Origin: Dactylorhiza incarnata | Taxonomy: Eukaryota; Streptophyta; Magnoliopsida; Asparagales; Orchidaceae | Direction of reading: 5' to 3' | Assembly: GCA_033032865.1 (NCBI GenBank) | Contig: JAWHQI010000064.1 | Span: forward strand, 8,742,001-8,806,000 | DNA: 64,000 nt | Position numbers and translations under genes: made by a program | Notes under the pieces: generated by a model | Told to the model about the DNA's origin: nothing | Databases searched by the model: none | The model's input: the letters and a program-made list of their open reading frames with translations, nothing else | Part shown: piece after piece, positions 53,803-64,000 of the stretch | How the letters are laid out: each line of letters starts with the position of its first letter | Numbering within the stretch: the stretch's first letter is position 1

Positions 53803-54819
53803 AATAGATTAACGCGGCATCGACAACACAGTTAAGTTTGCCTTTGCAATGTTTGATCAAACGTGCACTCTTGTAGGAAAGAGACTCATTTGGCTTGCCG
53901 CGGGCTAAACTTATATTGAGAGTTAATATAGCGCAAGGCATCATGTTCCGATAAGAGGATGAACTCTTTGGGCAAGAGGTAGTGGCGCCAATGGCGTATG
54001 CTTTGTATGAGGGCATAAAATTCACGTTCATAGTTAAAATTCATGTTCATAGTTAAAACGCCATCTATGCCCGCACCCGAGGCGTCACGAGAGACCTCAA
54101 AAATTTCATTAAAATGGGTAACCGGAGAACCAGTGCCTCAGTCATCAAAGTTAATCTTATTGAAGGCGAAAGAAGCGGCTTAGGCCAACTAAAATCACCA
54201 AGTTTCATGCATTTGGTAATGGGAGTCATAATGGAGCTAAACTTGCGAATAAAACGACGATAAAAGTGGCTAAGCCATGAAAACTTTGAACGTCACGAAT
54301 AGATTTAGGTTCCGTCCAATCTACAATTGGTTTAATTTTTGCGGGATCAACCTTAACTCCTTCCGCGCTAACAATATAACACAAAAAGGAGATGGAAGAA
54401 TCCATAAAAACACATTTCTTCAAATTAATAAATAATTTCTCCGACCGAAGAACCTCAAAATTTTGCTTTAAGTGTGAGAGGTGTTCATGTGTGGACGTAC
54501 TATAGACAAGTAAATCATCAAATATATCACCAATAATTTCCCCATAAAACAATTGATAATTTGTGTCATCTTGCGGGAGAAGGTGCTCGGAGCATGAGAA
54601 AGTCCGAAGGGCATAACTAACCATTCATACAAGGCCACTTTAGATTTGAACGTCGTTTTCCACTCATTCCCTTCTTTAATTCTAATTTGGCGGTAGCCAC
54701 TTCTAAGATTAAGTTTGGAAAATATGGTGGCACCACTAAGCATGTCCAATAATTCGTTCAACCGGGGAATGAGAAGGCGGTATTTAATTGTGATTTTATT
54801 TATTGCCCGACTATATACG
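53803..54819 (-). pseudogene. Reverse transcriptase and RNase H remnant of chromovirus B
   Basis: On the minus strand the RT reads '[20 protein letters not shown]', '[20 protein letters not shown]' and '[15 protein letters not shown]'. A frameshift near 54560 precedes the catalytic region '[20 protein letters not shown]', and 'VKVDPAKIKPIVDWTEP' follows. The RNase H part (54225-53803) is badly decayed. The RT N-terminus is cut at 54819, where Sirevirus-like element C begins, so gag, protease and the 5' LTR should lie beyond C and F, outside the window. Confidence 0.85.
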
Positions 54820-55988
54820 TATTGGAACATAGTCTTCCGCATCTCTTAGGTTTGAGAATAACAAATTCTATGTGTATTTGATCTTGTGTGTTTAAGTGTG
54901 TAGGAAACAATGCCATATGACTTAAGGATAACATAAAAAGGTTGCCCCCAAGTTTGGAGCCAAAATTCCAGCATGCCCACTAGCGTCGACGGTAGCCACT
55001 AGCGCAGGCGCTAGCCCAAGCGCCGGTGGTAGCCACTAGCGTAGGTGCTAGCCCAAGTGCTGATGATAGCCACTAGCGCAGGCGCTAGCCCTGATTAGGC
55101 AACTTTGGGAGGCAGTTATAGAAGGCGCTAGCGGCTAGCGTAGGCGGTATCTTGACGCACAAGAGGAATTTTGGCAAGGTTTCCTTAGTATGAAAGATAC
55201 GCATGCGGAGAATATTTCCTAAATCGGGATAGCACTGGCAGTAGCGATAGCGTATGAACTAGCTCCAAGGTTATAAAAAGGACCCCTTGGCTCCGTATTC
55301 TTCATCCTCTCATACCCCTAAATTCCAGATCTTCGTGCCACATCATATAGAGGAAGTTTTAGAGCGATACTCCTACAAATCCATGAAGGCTTAAGGAGAT
55401 CTGTGGAGAAGATTTCAACACGCTTCATCATCGTGATGAAAGACCGCATCGACTACGATCATACTCTATGGGTCTTCATCTACTTTTTCAAGAGATCCAC
55501 ATATGGAGTTTTTTTACATTCTTGTTGTTTCTTTTATTTACTCTTTTATACCCGTGCAGTGAATTCGCCTCGTGTTGGCGACTAGGTCTGGGTAGGACTA
55601 AGGGCAGAAATTTGCCTCGTGTTGGTGACTAGGTCTAGTGTGTAGATCTAGGGGGTGCTCGAGGCCGTATCCGGGGGAGAATTGGCTAGAGCGACTTGAG
55701 GCCGTATCCGGGGGAGGATAGGCTAAAGCCACCGGTTCACGGGGATACGAGTTAGGATAGAAAATGAAAAGACTTTTTACTATTCACCTTCAATTTCTAG
55801 CGTCATAAGAAATCAAGTTTTGTAATCTTACATTTCAAATTAATAAAATCATGTCTCTGTTTTATTTTACTTGATTTGTTTTGTTTTTCTCTACTTTTAT
55901 CTCTTAGCTTTTTCAAGTAATTCAAAATATAACAAAAGTTTTTAAAACCCTTATTCACCCCCTTCTGAGGGCGCCTACAGATCCAACA
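54820..55988 (+). mobile_element. 5' LTR of element C
   Basis: The 1169-bp LTR ends CAGATCCAACA, 2 bp before the primer site TGGTATCAGAGCGAGG (55991). A TATA box, TATAAAAA, is at 55272-55279. A palindrome array built on CTAGCGCAGGCGCTAG spans 54966-55145. Confidence 0.9.
54966..55145. repeat. CTAGCGCAGGCGCTAG palindrome array, 5' LTR of C
   Basis: Units of about 43 bp contain CACTAGCGCAGGCGCTAGCC and variants. The 3' LTR has a shorter version at 60885-61025, missing about one unit. A stray similar pair (CTAACGCAGGCGCTAG) occurs at about 58836-58852 inside the element. Confidence 0.8.
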
Positions 55989-56037
55989 AGTGGTATCAGA
56001 GCGAGGTTTTTCCAAATCATCTTAACAACCGGGAATA

Positions 56038-57331
56038 ATGAAGTCTCATGATCTCGCTTCTATTAGTGGGGGAAATTTTTATGAAGAAGGAAAATCTCTT
56101 GCACCACCTTTATTTGAAGGAAGAAATTATAAAGAGTGAAAAATTTTAATGGAAAAGTTTATTATATCGAAGCGTGGAATATAACAATAGTAAGACCAGC
56201 GGATGAATCAAATAAAAAAGAATGTCACCTAAATGCAAAGGCTTTGAATAGTATTTTTTGTGCTTTATCTCAAGATATTTTCAAATTGATATATTGTTTT
56301 TCTAGTGCATACAAAGTATGGAAATTTCTTGAAGAAATGTATGATCTTCCTCTCACAGGTACGGAATAAACACAAGCAGTGGAGACCATACAAGCTTACA
56401 CAAATGGTCAAGAAAGTTCCTCTCATGATGGATCAATGGAGTGCACATCAAGTGGAAGATAAGAAGAAACTTTATCTTTGGAAGAGGAGTGCCAAAAAGA
56501 TGAAGACAACAAAGGAACTCTATGCTCAAGTCTCACCGCATCCAAAAGCACTGTAAGGAAATCAAATTCCCTTATTGTTTGCAATTCTATCTCTACTTTC
56601 CATATACTAAAAATGGTTAAACGTAAAATCAAGAAATTAAAAATTGCTAATAAAAAATTAAGTTTAGAAAATAAAAGGTTAAAAGCTAATGTTAATTCAG
56701 AATCTAATTGTGATATGGCTTCTCCATCTTGCTCTCTAATCTCAAAGCCTTGTTTTGATTATAATAATATTAAAGAAAAATTCAAGGATTTTGAAATAAA
56801 ACTTTTAATTTCAAAAGAGCATAATGAAAAATTGGTAAAAAATAATAATATTTTATCTAATAAACTAGAATCATTAAAACATATTTCTAGTTTATTAAAA
56901 CATATTTCAGTAATAAAAAATCTTTTATTTCTAGTTTATCATCAAACATGTGTAGAACTTATACTAGTATTTTAAAATATATTAAACATGCACCTAGTAG
57001 AATATTTAATCACACAAGCACAATGAATAATTCTAACCCTCATTATGTATCTCCTAAATTAAATTCAAATGTGCAAAAAATTCCTATGAAAAATAATTTC
57101 AAAAGTCATTATTATTTTATGCCTAAGTTTAATGAATATGGAAATTTGATGCATAATTATAACACTAAACCTAAGTATGAGTGGATACCCAAAATTAAAG
57201 ATAAAACATTTACTCCACTTGAAAGGGTTCATTCGTTCTCATCTCCCCACAATCCAACACGTTATATTTGGGTACCCAAAGGGACCACCATACTTGGTCT
57301 CCTTTGGATACCTAAATCTCTTATTCATTAG
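56038..57331 (+). pseudogene. Decayed gag of element C
   Basis: The gag start lies 36 bp after the primer site: ATG 56038, then 'SLAPPLFEGRNYKE', the copia gag N-terminus, interrupted by stops. Other frames give UBN2-type sequence 'ECHLNAKALNSIFCALSQDI' and 'AYKVWKFLEEMYDLPL'. A long Lys/Asn-rich coiled-coil stretch follows ('KKLKIANKKLSLENKRLKAN'), as is common in Sirevirus gags. The last recognisable part is 'NPTRYIWVPKGTT' near 57255. Several frameshifts and stops are needed, and no zinc knuckle is seen. Confidence 0.75.
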
Positions 57332-60300
57332 GTATCATCAAATGCATGAAGTAGAATTTTTTCAAAATGAAATATACAAATTTCTACTTCATGATATGCT
57401 TTAATGTTTTTTTGTTTTTCTTATTTTTAAGCTATCATGTCATTGTCATCTTATATATTATTGGAAATATGATTTTATCTCTAAAAACTTAATGAGTTTA
57501 TAAATCAAATTGATCAAAGTTCAAAGTCATATTTTATTTTTGTGACCTATCTAGTTTTCTTAAATTCATTGCCTATAAATATCTTATATTGTCCATATAA
57601 ATCAAATTCTAAATTTGTTATGAGATATTTATCTAGACTAATGAAATCATGAACTTCAATTTTCCACTTTCGAAAAATGTTGAGCCTATAAATTTTAAAT
57701 ATTAAGTATGGATAGAAACCAATAACACTTAAATATATTGAGAAAGGGAGATTTCGGATGTCACCCCATCACATCTACTAGTACCAGTGCAAACCCTTCA
57801 TAGGGTAGACCTCGGGAAGTCCAAGATCCACTCTAAATTGCTAAGTCCAACTAAAGTCTAGCAAAGATCAAATTAATTATAAACTCATGCGTACTCTTGC
57901 AATAACCGAAAAAGAAAACTAAAACTATCATCATCTTGTACTTTCAGAAAATTTTAAATATTCAAAATTCGTAATTAAAAAGAAAATCACAAAAGTCATA
58001 TTAAACGAATGTCTCATCATACTAGCATTGTCACCTAATAAATATTATTAGTTATCATGCCAATCTCATACATTTTTAGTTATTATATGATTACCAAGAT
58101 ATAAAAATAGAAATATCTGGAACTTAGAATTCATGATAACTATGAGGTTTTATATTATCATTCTAAAAATTCAAATAAACTCATAGTCTATAATTCATTC
58201 ATAAACTTAGAACACTTTGTATGTCCATGATCATATACCAATATTGTATGCCTCACAATAGCGTGTGCATAGGATTGGATGCATTAGAGATCTAACCTCT
58301 AAGTCATGTCTTGTCCTTAACCGGGGAGGGTTCCAGTGGGGCCTTGCGAGGCACTAGGGGGGAAAGAGTGCTAGGTTGAGAGTTCTCCAGTGTATGCATA
58401 TGGGAGTAACACCCCAACTTATGATATATGTGCACCTCCTCATGCCCATCCGTCACTTAGTACGGGGTTAGGGTGTAAACATATAGTCTGAGTATTTTTA
58501 TCTAAGGCATACCTATTTTTATTTTATGCATGAACATTATTTTTATATAATCACTAAAATCATGCATATCTATTTTGTTTAATCATGTCTTCTTTGTTTG
58601 CATATCCTATCATACTAAGCTTAAATGATTGTGCAAAACTCAAGTTGTTTAAAAGGTAGAAATAAGTTTTGAAGCTCATGGTCTAAAGTTTTAACTTCTG
58701 CAACTTTTTGCAATTTCTTCTCGTCTTTCACTTCATTAGACAGGTCTTACTTTGTGCAAACATAATTGAGCAAAATTGGAAGTGAAATCGAAGAAAATCC
58801 GGGCTATGCGATTAAAATAAGCACTCTCTGTGAGCTAACGCAGGCGCTAGGACCTAACGTCGGTGCTAGCTCCATGTTTCAAAACTCCGTGCTTCAAATT
58901 TCTAAAAATTTTATAAAAATATGATCTTATAATTTATCTATTTATTTGTGTGTTTTTGGCATTTTTTGTTTGTTTTCCTCATCTTATGAAAAATCAAAAT
59001 ATAAAATGTCAAAATATCAAAAAAACGGTATGGTCTTTCTTGTTTATATCAAACACAGTTTAATCTATCACTTAGACTCTCTACAATGTTGAAATTCATC
59101 TTTTCAAACTACTTTGAACATTGTTTTGCTTCTTATCATGCTTTGATATATCTAAACGCATGTGCATCAATTGTATTGTAAAAGTTATGTAGAACCAAGC
59201 TTAGCATGCCTCTAAGTATGAGTAAATGTTGTATGATTGATAATGATCTATCTTCACTCACTTATTTTGGCAATGTCTACATATGCTTTTAATCTAAGAA
59301 TTCTTACTTGTGTATTGTAATTGTACAATGAATTAAAATTGCACAAGTATCTTACCTACACACTACTTTTATTTGCACTCTTAATAATTAAGAAAAGTAG
59401 TTGTGTTTTCAAAATTACATTGGTTTACAAAACAAGTGTATTCGGAGAACTTTGTACAAAACAAAAAAACATGAAATTAATTGACAAAGATAACTCCACC
59501 AAGCACTACTTGAACCTCTTAAGCCTTGTGAGGTTGAGCACCTTGGAAAGAATAGTAAAATGTCTTGTGCAAACCTTAGTTCTTTCTTTACACCACTTAT
59601 TCTTAAGTATACCGGATCACAAAAATATCAATATTGAAAAATAAAGGCGTGTGATCCCCCAAGCACTACTTTGCACCCTGATAAGTCTTAATGAGCATTA
59701 TGTGTATGGAGGACCTTGGTTGTTGTACTTGTTTTGTGTGCATTGAAGTGTGTGGAAGTAAAATTATGTGTTTTATTGCACACTTCACTCTCCATATGTC
59801 TTGTATTTCTTGATTAAATCATGTTTACTTTCTTCAAAATACACTTATGTGCACATCATTATCTTCCATAATACTTCTTCTCATGAGTATTGGATCCTAA
59901 TGCTAATTTTATACTACTCTTTATATATATGCACTAGATAACCTAGCATGCTCTCTACAATGTTTAGTATGTCTTGAATTTGTGAATTAAAATAACATTA
60001 TAGTAGTCTCTTCTTGATATCTTTTCATGTTTGGTTACTTTATTGTAAAACTTAATGATTTTAAAAGAAAAATGATTTATAAAAACATCTTCTTATTTTG
60101 GAATTTAACTCATACTTTCTCTTATGAATCATCATGCTTACAAAAAGATATTTCTTGTACTTCTATAAGTCTTTCGCAATATTAACTTATCACTTTTACC
60201 TTGCATTTTCATGCTTGTTTTAAGTCTTAAATCTCAATATTCTTTTTCTTCAACAAGTGGTTGGCTTGCTTGGTAAAGATTATTTTAAGTTGTTATAACA

Positions 60301-60463
60301 TACATACTTTCTATAAAAACTCTGATCTATTTCAGTAAAATTATTTTTATGCTAAAAACTCCTTATCATCTCATTTCCTCTAAAAGCTCAATCATGTCTT
60401 GTTTTTTATAAACATCCTCTTTTTATGTCTCTAGCTTCCTTAACCCACTTTTGTTAATAACAA
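57332..60463 (+). other. Non-coding AT-rich interior of element C
   Basis: These 3.1 kb contain no pol motif in any frame. A stretch at about 57680-57870 matches the A-family LTR (compare 51201-51345: 'CGGATGTCACCC', 'GGGTAGACCTCGGGAAGTCC'), so a piece of that LTR was picked up or inserted. Two related phrases with 'CCAAGCACTACTT' occur at 59499 and 59658. An open frame at 59321-59644 has no recognisable features. Confidence 0.6.
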
Positions 60464-60727
60464 AAGGGAGAGAGCTAACAAGATAAATAATAATCACCAT
60501 CAAATGGGAAAACTAATATGATTAATGATTAAGATGATAGCTTACATATAAGGGGAGCATTCACATAGGGCGAGCATGCATTTAGGGGGAGTAATTCTAA
60601 ATACCAAAATCGACAATTATCCTAAGTCATCACTCACACACACGCACACAAGTAGGTTTCTTCATGCTTTATGTATTAATGCTCTGATTTATCATTAATG
60701 GATTTGTTTTTATTAAAAGGGGGAGTT
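60464..60727 (+). other. Multiplied polypurine tracts of element C
   Basis: AGGGGGAG occurs at 60585-60592 and 60718-60725 (the latter adjoining the LTR). Related AAGGGAGAGAG (60464) and AAGGGGAGC (60551) lie upstream. Extra polypurine tracts before the 3' LTR are a known Sirevirus trait. Confidence 0.75.
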
Positions 60728-61382
60728 TGTTGGAACATGGTCTTCCACATCTCCTAGGTTTGAGAATAACAAATCCTATGTGTATTTGATCTTGTGTGTT
60801 TAAGTGTGTAGGAAACTATGCCATATGACTCAAGGATAACATAAGAAGGTTGCCCCTAAGTTTGAATCCAAAATTCCAGCATGCCCACTAGTGCCAGCAG
60901 TGGCCACTAGCGCAGGCGCTAGCCCTAGCGCCGACGGTAGCCACTAGCGCAGGCGCTAGCCCTGATTAGGCAACTTCGGGAGGCAGTTATAGAAGGTGCT
61001 AGCGGCTAGCGCAAGCGCTATCTCGATGCACAAGAGGAATTTTGGCAAGGTTTCCTTGGAATGAAATATGCGCACGCGGAGAATTTATCCTAAATCGGGA
61101 TAGCGCCGGTGGTAGCGATAGCACATGCGCTAGCTCGAAGGCTATAAAAGGACCCCTTGGCTCCGTATTCTTCATCCTCTCACACCCCTAAATTCCATAT
61201 CTTCGTTCCACATCATTTAGAGTAAGTTTTACAGCGATACTCCCACAAATCCATGAAAGCTTAATCTACTTCTTCAAGATATCCACATAGGGAGTTTTTT
61301 TTACATTGTTGTTGTTTCTTTTATTTACTCTTTTATACTCGTGCAGTGAATTTGCCTCGTGTTGGCGACTAGGTCTGGGTAG
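60728..61382 (+). mobile_element. 3' LTR of element C, truncated
   Basis: The LTR runs from TGTTGGAACATGG to CTAGGTCTGGGTAG. It is cut at 61382 by element F, leaving about 655 bp of a 1.17-kb LTR; a segment matching 55400-55480 is also missing near 61265. TATA box TATAAAAG is at 61143-61150. Confidence 0.88.
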
Positions 61383-61664
61383 TGATAGTTTATATAGGTG
61401 TAGTCAATAATACCTAGAGGGGGGGGTGAATAGGTTTTACTTATTTTCTTTATATAATCCTAATGTATCTAGCTACAGAAAACTCAATCACAGAAAACAC
61501 ACAAGGATTTATAGAGGTTCCTCAAGACAGGGTGTCTTGAGTAGTCCTCTTTCCCCCTTCACCTTTCTAACAGTGAGTTAGACAAGGCCACAAACTTCAA
61601 TCTCAGCTCCTTGAGCTTACACCACAAGTTCCTCAGAACTTCTCAGATTAAGAGTGATCCTACC

Positions 61665-61930
61665 TCAGGCACAACAGCCCTACACTCAGGCTCAACAGCC
61701 CTACACCTCAGGCTCAACAACCCTACACCACAGGCTCAACAGCCCTACACCTCAGGCTCAATAACCCTACACCTCAGGCACAGCAGCCCTACAGCTCAGA
61801 GTTATGTAACTCCTACCACTCAGAAATCCCACAGATTTCCTACCTCAGACCTATCAAGAAGTCCTACCACTCAAGCTATCAACACAGCTTTACACACAGG
61901 CTCAACAGCCTTTCACTCAGGCAACAATGC
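61665..61930. repeat. ~20-bp tandem repeat in LTR F
   Basis: CAGGCTCAACAGCCCTACAC and variants recur about ten times, some with longer spacing. It lies in the transcribed part of the LTR. Confidence 0.8.
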
Positions 61931-62370
61931 TTTACAAAGATATAATAGAGTTTGAACTAAATACAGAAGACAAAAGGTTTACTCTTAGGTCTTCTGAATT
62001 CTTTCTTCAGATCTGAAAAACAGCAGCTTCAGATTTGTATCACCTTGATCTTCTCCTTCAGCAAAGCAGAAGATCAACTTGCCCTTCTTGAGTTGGTACA
62101 GGAAGAGCTAACTAATCTTCTTCAGAAGAATAACTTCAGCTCCAGAGAACAACTTCAACTGGCTGAAACGTGAATGCTCGATTGCGGCGTGCAGCAAAAG
62201 CTTTTCAATGGAACAGTTCTTGTTGTTGTGCACTAGATTCTTCTTTTATACCTCCAGAAGGCTTCAACGGCTATATCGATCCTCCTGACACAGTATGGGG
62301 CAGATTGGAGTTGCTTTTCCCTTTTTATTGTCGTTTGCGCCAAAAGCAGATCCCGTCAGCACATTTGGAT

Positions 62371-62570
62371 CTGTCTCAGCGGTTGGGCTGAGACAGCTTC
62401 CTGTCTCAGCGGTTGAGCTGAGACAGCTTCCAGTCTCAGCGACAGCTTCAGTCCCCTTCTCAGCGGTTGCTCCAGTCTCCTTCTCAGTGGATCCGCTGAG
62501 ATGGCTCCTCATCTCAGCGGTTCTGACCCTTCATCTCAGCGGTTCTGCTGAGACAGATCTTCATCTCCTT
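62371..62570. repeat. CTCAGCGG..GCTGAGAC palindrome array in LTR F
   Basis: Stem words CTCAGC and GCTGAG alternate around short loops (for example CTCAGCGGTTGAGCTGAG) at least five times in 200 bp, upstream of the TATA box on the minus strand. Confidence 0.8.
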
Positions 62571-62734
62571 GTAGATGATTTCTTCTCATCTAAGGCCATG
62601 TTTGGCCCTACCTTTTGAGTCCCCTGTGCCGGTATATCCTACACAAATATAGCTTTGTTAAATACAATATGTCCTTAGTATTGAGAGCGATGCCTCTTCA
62701 AATCAAGGTAATATTGAGGGCAATATACCAAACA

Positions 62735-63020
62735 ATCTCCCCCTATTTGAAGAAGGCAGAACACCCCCAATGCTAAGGTGCATAAACAGCAAAAACATAT
62801 CTTGATCTGTAGCAAGGGCCCATTTGCCCTATCTAGCATAGGCCTATCCTAAGCATTAGCACTGGCCCTAACTCCCCCTTTTTGGTTTCTTCAACCTTAA
62901 CCTTCTATGGATAGTGGGACAACTTCTATAGATCCCTTTGGATCAACCTATGGTCCAATCTATACACTCTTAGCATTTGCCATCTCCCCCTCAACTTGAG
63001 CAGGGAATTTGCTCCCCCTT
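62735..63020 (-). other. Multiplied polypurine tracts of element F
   Basis: Four identical AGGGGGAG tracts (minus strand) lie at 62744-62737, 62879-62872, 62991-62984 and 63019-63012. The first adjoins the LTR. This repeats the pattern in element C. Positions 63021-63456 show no further feature. Confidence 0.8.
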
Positions 63021-63456
63021 AATTGGTGAGCAATTTCTGTAATGAACCTGTTCAAAGTGAACATCCCATTCTAGCTCCTGAATACTAAAGATAAAGGTAC
63101 AGAGTACATATAGAAATAGTAATAAGCATAACATTATGATCAAAAGATGAAATATCATTTCAATTTAAATGTTCAGTACAGATATTTCAAACAATACAAC
63201 TGATGATAAAATAAAAAAAAATTCAAGGCATGGGCTTCTTAGATGGACCCTGGGAAGAGCATTCTTCATCTTTGGACTTCCTCTTCCTAGCTTCAGCAGC
63301 AGCCTTGATCTTCTCCTTTACTTTGAAGTATAGAAGAGGCTTGGGAAGATATCTTGGGGGAATCCTTACAGGAGTTTCCCTTCTCACCAAGTTTTCTTTG
63401 AGAATCCTTTCCCTTAAGGATTCCCTCTCAAGGTGCTTAATCCATTTAGCAGCTGA

Positions 63457-63999
63457 TTAGACATGGTCAATGTCCTTCATTGGATTTCCATGGCTAACCC
63501 AAGTATTGACAACAATTGTGTCCAACTCCAGATTGTCATCTTCATGGAGTGGATCCTCTAATCTTTCCATTCTTTTCTGGGCCATATATTCTTCAGCAGT
63601 TTGAATGCCCTCTGCCCTTCTCCTCTTTGCTGCTCTCTCATCAGCAATCAGATTTGATTGACTTTGGAAGTCAAAGTCTTCATTTCTGCTAGGGTTCAAG
63701 ATTGGAAGATTCAAAGAAATTCTTGTTCCTTGCAGCACTTTTAAGCTTGAGTCCCACTAATTATCAGTAACCTTTCTGACCATGGTAAGGATATTTTCTT
63801 GAATAGCATTGGAAGCATTGTTGACCACTTCCACCACTTGCTTGCTGGCTTCTGCTTGATTGGAGAGTATCAGCTTGTGGGCAGACTCCAAGTTGTTATA
63901 CAGCTGTATGTGAGCTCCTTTCAGCTTAGCATGCAGATTGGTAATCTTCTCCTCCCCTTCTTTGCTATTTTCCACTATCTTCTTCTCTATTTCAGAGTG
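63457..63999 (-). pseudogene. 3' ORF of Sirevirus-like element F (partial)
   Basis: One minus-strand frame is open from the window edge to a TAA/TGA-type stop at 63457, interrupted only by a TAG at 63759-63757. It begins HSEIEKKIVENS and contains a coiled-coil-like helix ('HIQLYNNLESAHKLILSNQA'), then an acidic/basic stretch ('ADERAAKRRRAEGIQTAEEY'). I recognise no enzyme motif. It lies between where RT-RNase H should be and the 3' LTR, the place of the extra or 'env-like' ORF of some Sireviruses. Function is unknown. Confidence 0.55.
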
Positions 64000-64000
64000 T

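Larger units (their letters stand above)
54820..61382 (+). mobile_element. Sirevirus-like copia element C, lacking pol
   Basis: The plus-strand element has LTRs at 54820-55988 and 60728-61382 (the latter cut by element F), an initiator-Met primer site (55991) and two AGGGGGAG polypurine tracts with weaker relatives. The left LTR starts TATTGGAACAT where the right has TGTTGGAACAT, so its terminal G is mutated. It inserted into the RT of chromovirus B. The LTRs differ at about 6-7% over the first 170 bp by eye. The interior keeps decayed gag but nothing recognisable as protease, integrase or RT. Confidence 0.85.
61383..62734 (-). mobile_element. 3' LTR of Sirevirus-like element F
   Basis: On the minus strand the LTR runs TGTTTGGTATATTG...CTATCA (1352 bp). 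The polypurine tract adjoins 62734. It has a TATA box at 62250-62243, a tract of 'CTCAGGCTCAACAGCCCTACAC' repeats (61675-61925) downstream and a CTCAGC/GCTGAG palindrome array upstream (62371-62570). It inserted into C's 3' LTR; the left flank is GGTAG. Confidence 0.85.

Noticed and set aside
54966..55145. Hairpin array as a microRNA precursor or structured RNA gene
   Set aside because: The palindromes are many, short and tandem, and lie in LTR U3 upstream of the TATA box, so they are unlikely to be in the mature transcript.
59321..59644. 107-codon frame in the interior of element C
   Set aside because: It has no pol or gag motif, the surrounding sequence is AT-rich, and nothing supports expression.
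1..64000. Host protein-coding gene, rRNA or tRNA
   Set aside because: All recognisable coding sequence is retrotransposon-derived. The tRNA-like words found are primer-binding sites of at most 18 bases.

Overview
The window is plant nuclear DNA made almost wholly of LTR retrotransposons. I see no convincing host gene, rRNA, tRNA or CRISPR array. The evidence for a flowering plant is: Ty3/gypsy chromoviruses with plant-type gag-pol, a Tat-lineage Ty3 element with two RNase H domains, several Ty1/copia families (including Sirevirus-like ones) primed by initiator-tRNA-Met, and a non-autonomous hAT element. The density of nested insertions points to heterochromatin, perhaps pericentromeric. I cannot name the species.

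Left part (1-25.2 kb). Positions 1-1457 are the 3' end of a Ty3 element (A), followed by its 5.2-kb LTR (1458-6703). A appears to sit in the leader of a second Ty3 element (E, plus strand, 6704-13395; gag, protease, RT, RNase H, remnant integrase/chromodomain, 2.7-kb 3' LTR). E lies 7 bp inside a Sirevirus-like LTR (13396-14741), which lies in a remnant of another E-like LTR (14742-15084), which interrupts a copia element (D1, minus strand). D1 shares an LTR (17404-18140) with a second copia copy, D2 (18141-23151), whose 848-codon pol segment is open. A 616-bp hAT element with a perfect 8-bp target duplication is at 23530-24145.

Central part (24.3-54.8 kb). A minus-strand chromovirus (B) has been split in its integrase. 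Its 3' half is at 24.3-26.19 kb and its 5' half at 53.16-54.82 kb. The wedge is 27 kb, flanked by CATAG, and is one A-like LTR (A') that was itself invaded by a copia element (H, 27754-34321), a Tat element (G, 36073-51082, duplication GTCAC) and a further copia-like LTR (52189-52940). G's left LTR was invaded by a solo copia LTR (Y, duplication TATTG), and Y by a one-LTR Sirevirus fragment (duplication GACCT).

G is the most interesting object. Downstream of its sense gag-pol (39.6-45.2 kb) is a 98-bp minisatellite of ten copies, then two antisense multi-exon genes (alpha 50207-49036, beta 48583-46621). Each has three GT-AG introns, and all six junctions keep phase. Each has its own TATA box. 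Alpha is fully open. Beta is off by one base only at a G21 homopolymer.

Right part (54.8-64 kb). B's RT is cut by a plus-strand Sirevirus-like element (C) that keeps gag remnants but no pol. C's 3' LTR is cut by another Sirevirus-like element (F, minus) that runs off the window. Both show multiplied polypurine tracts. Every copia LTR family here carries its own array of short, CpG-containing palindromes.
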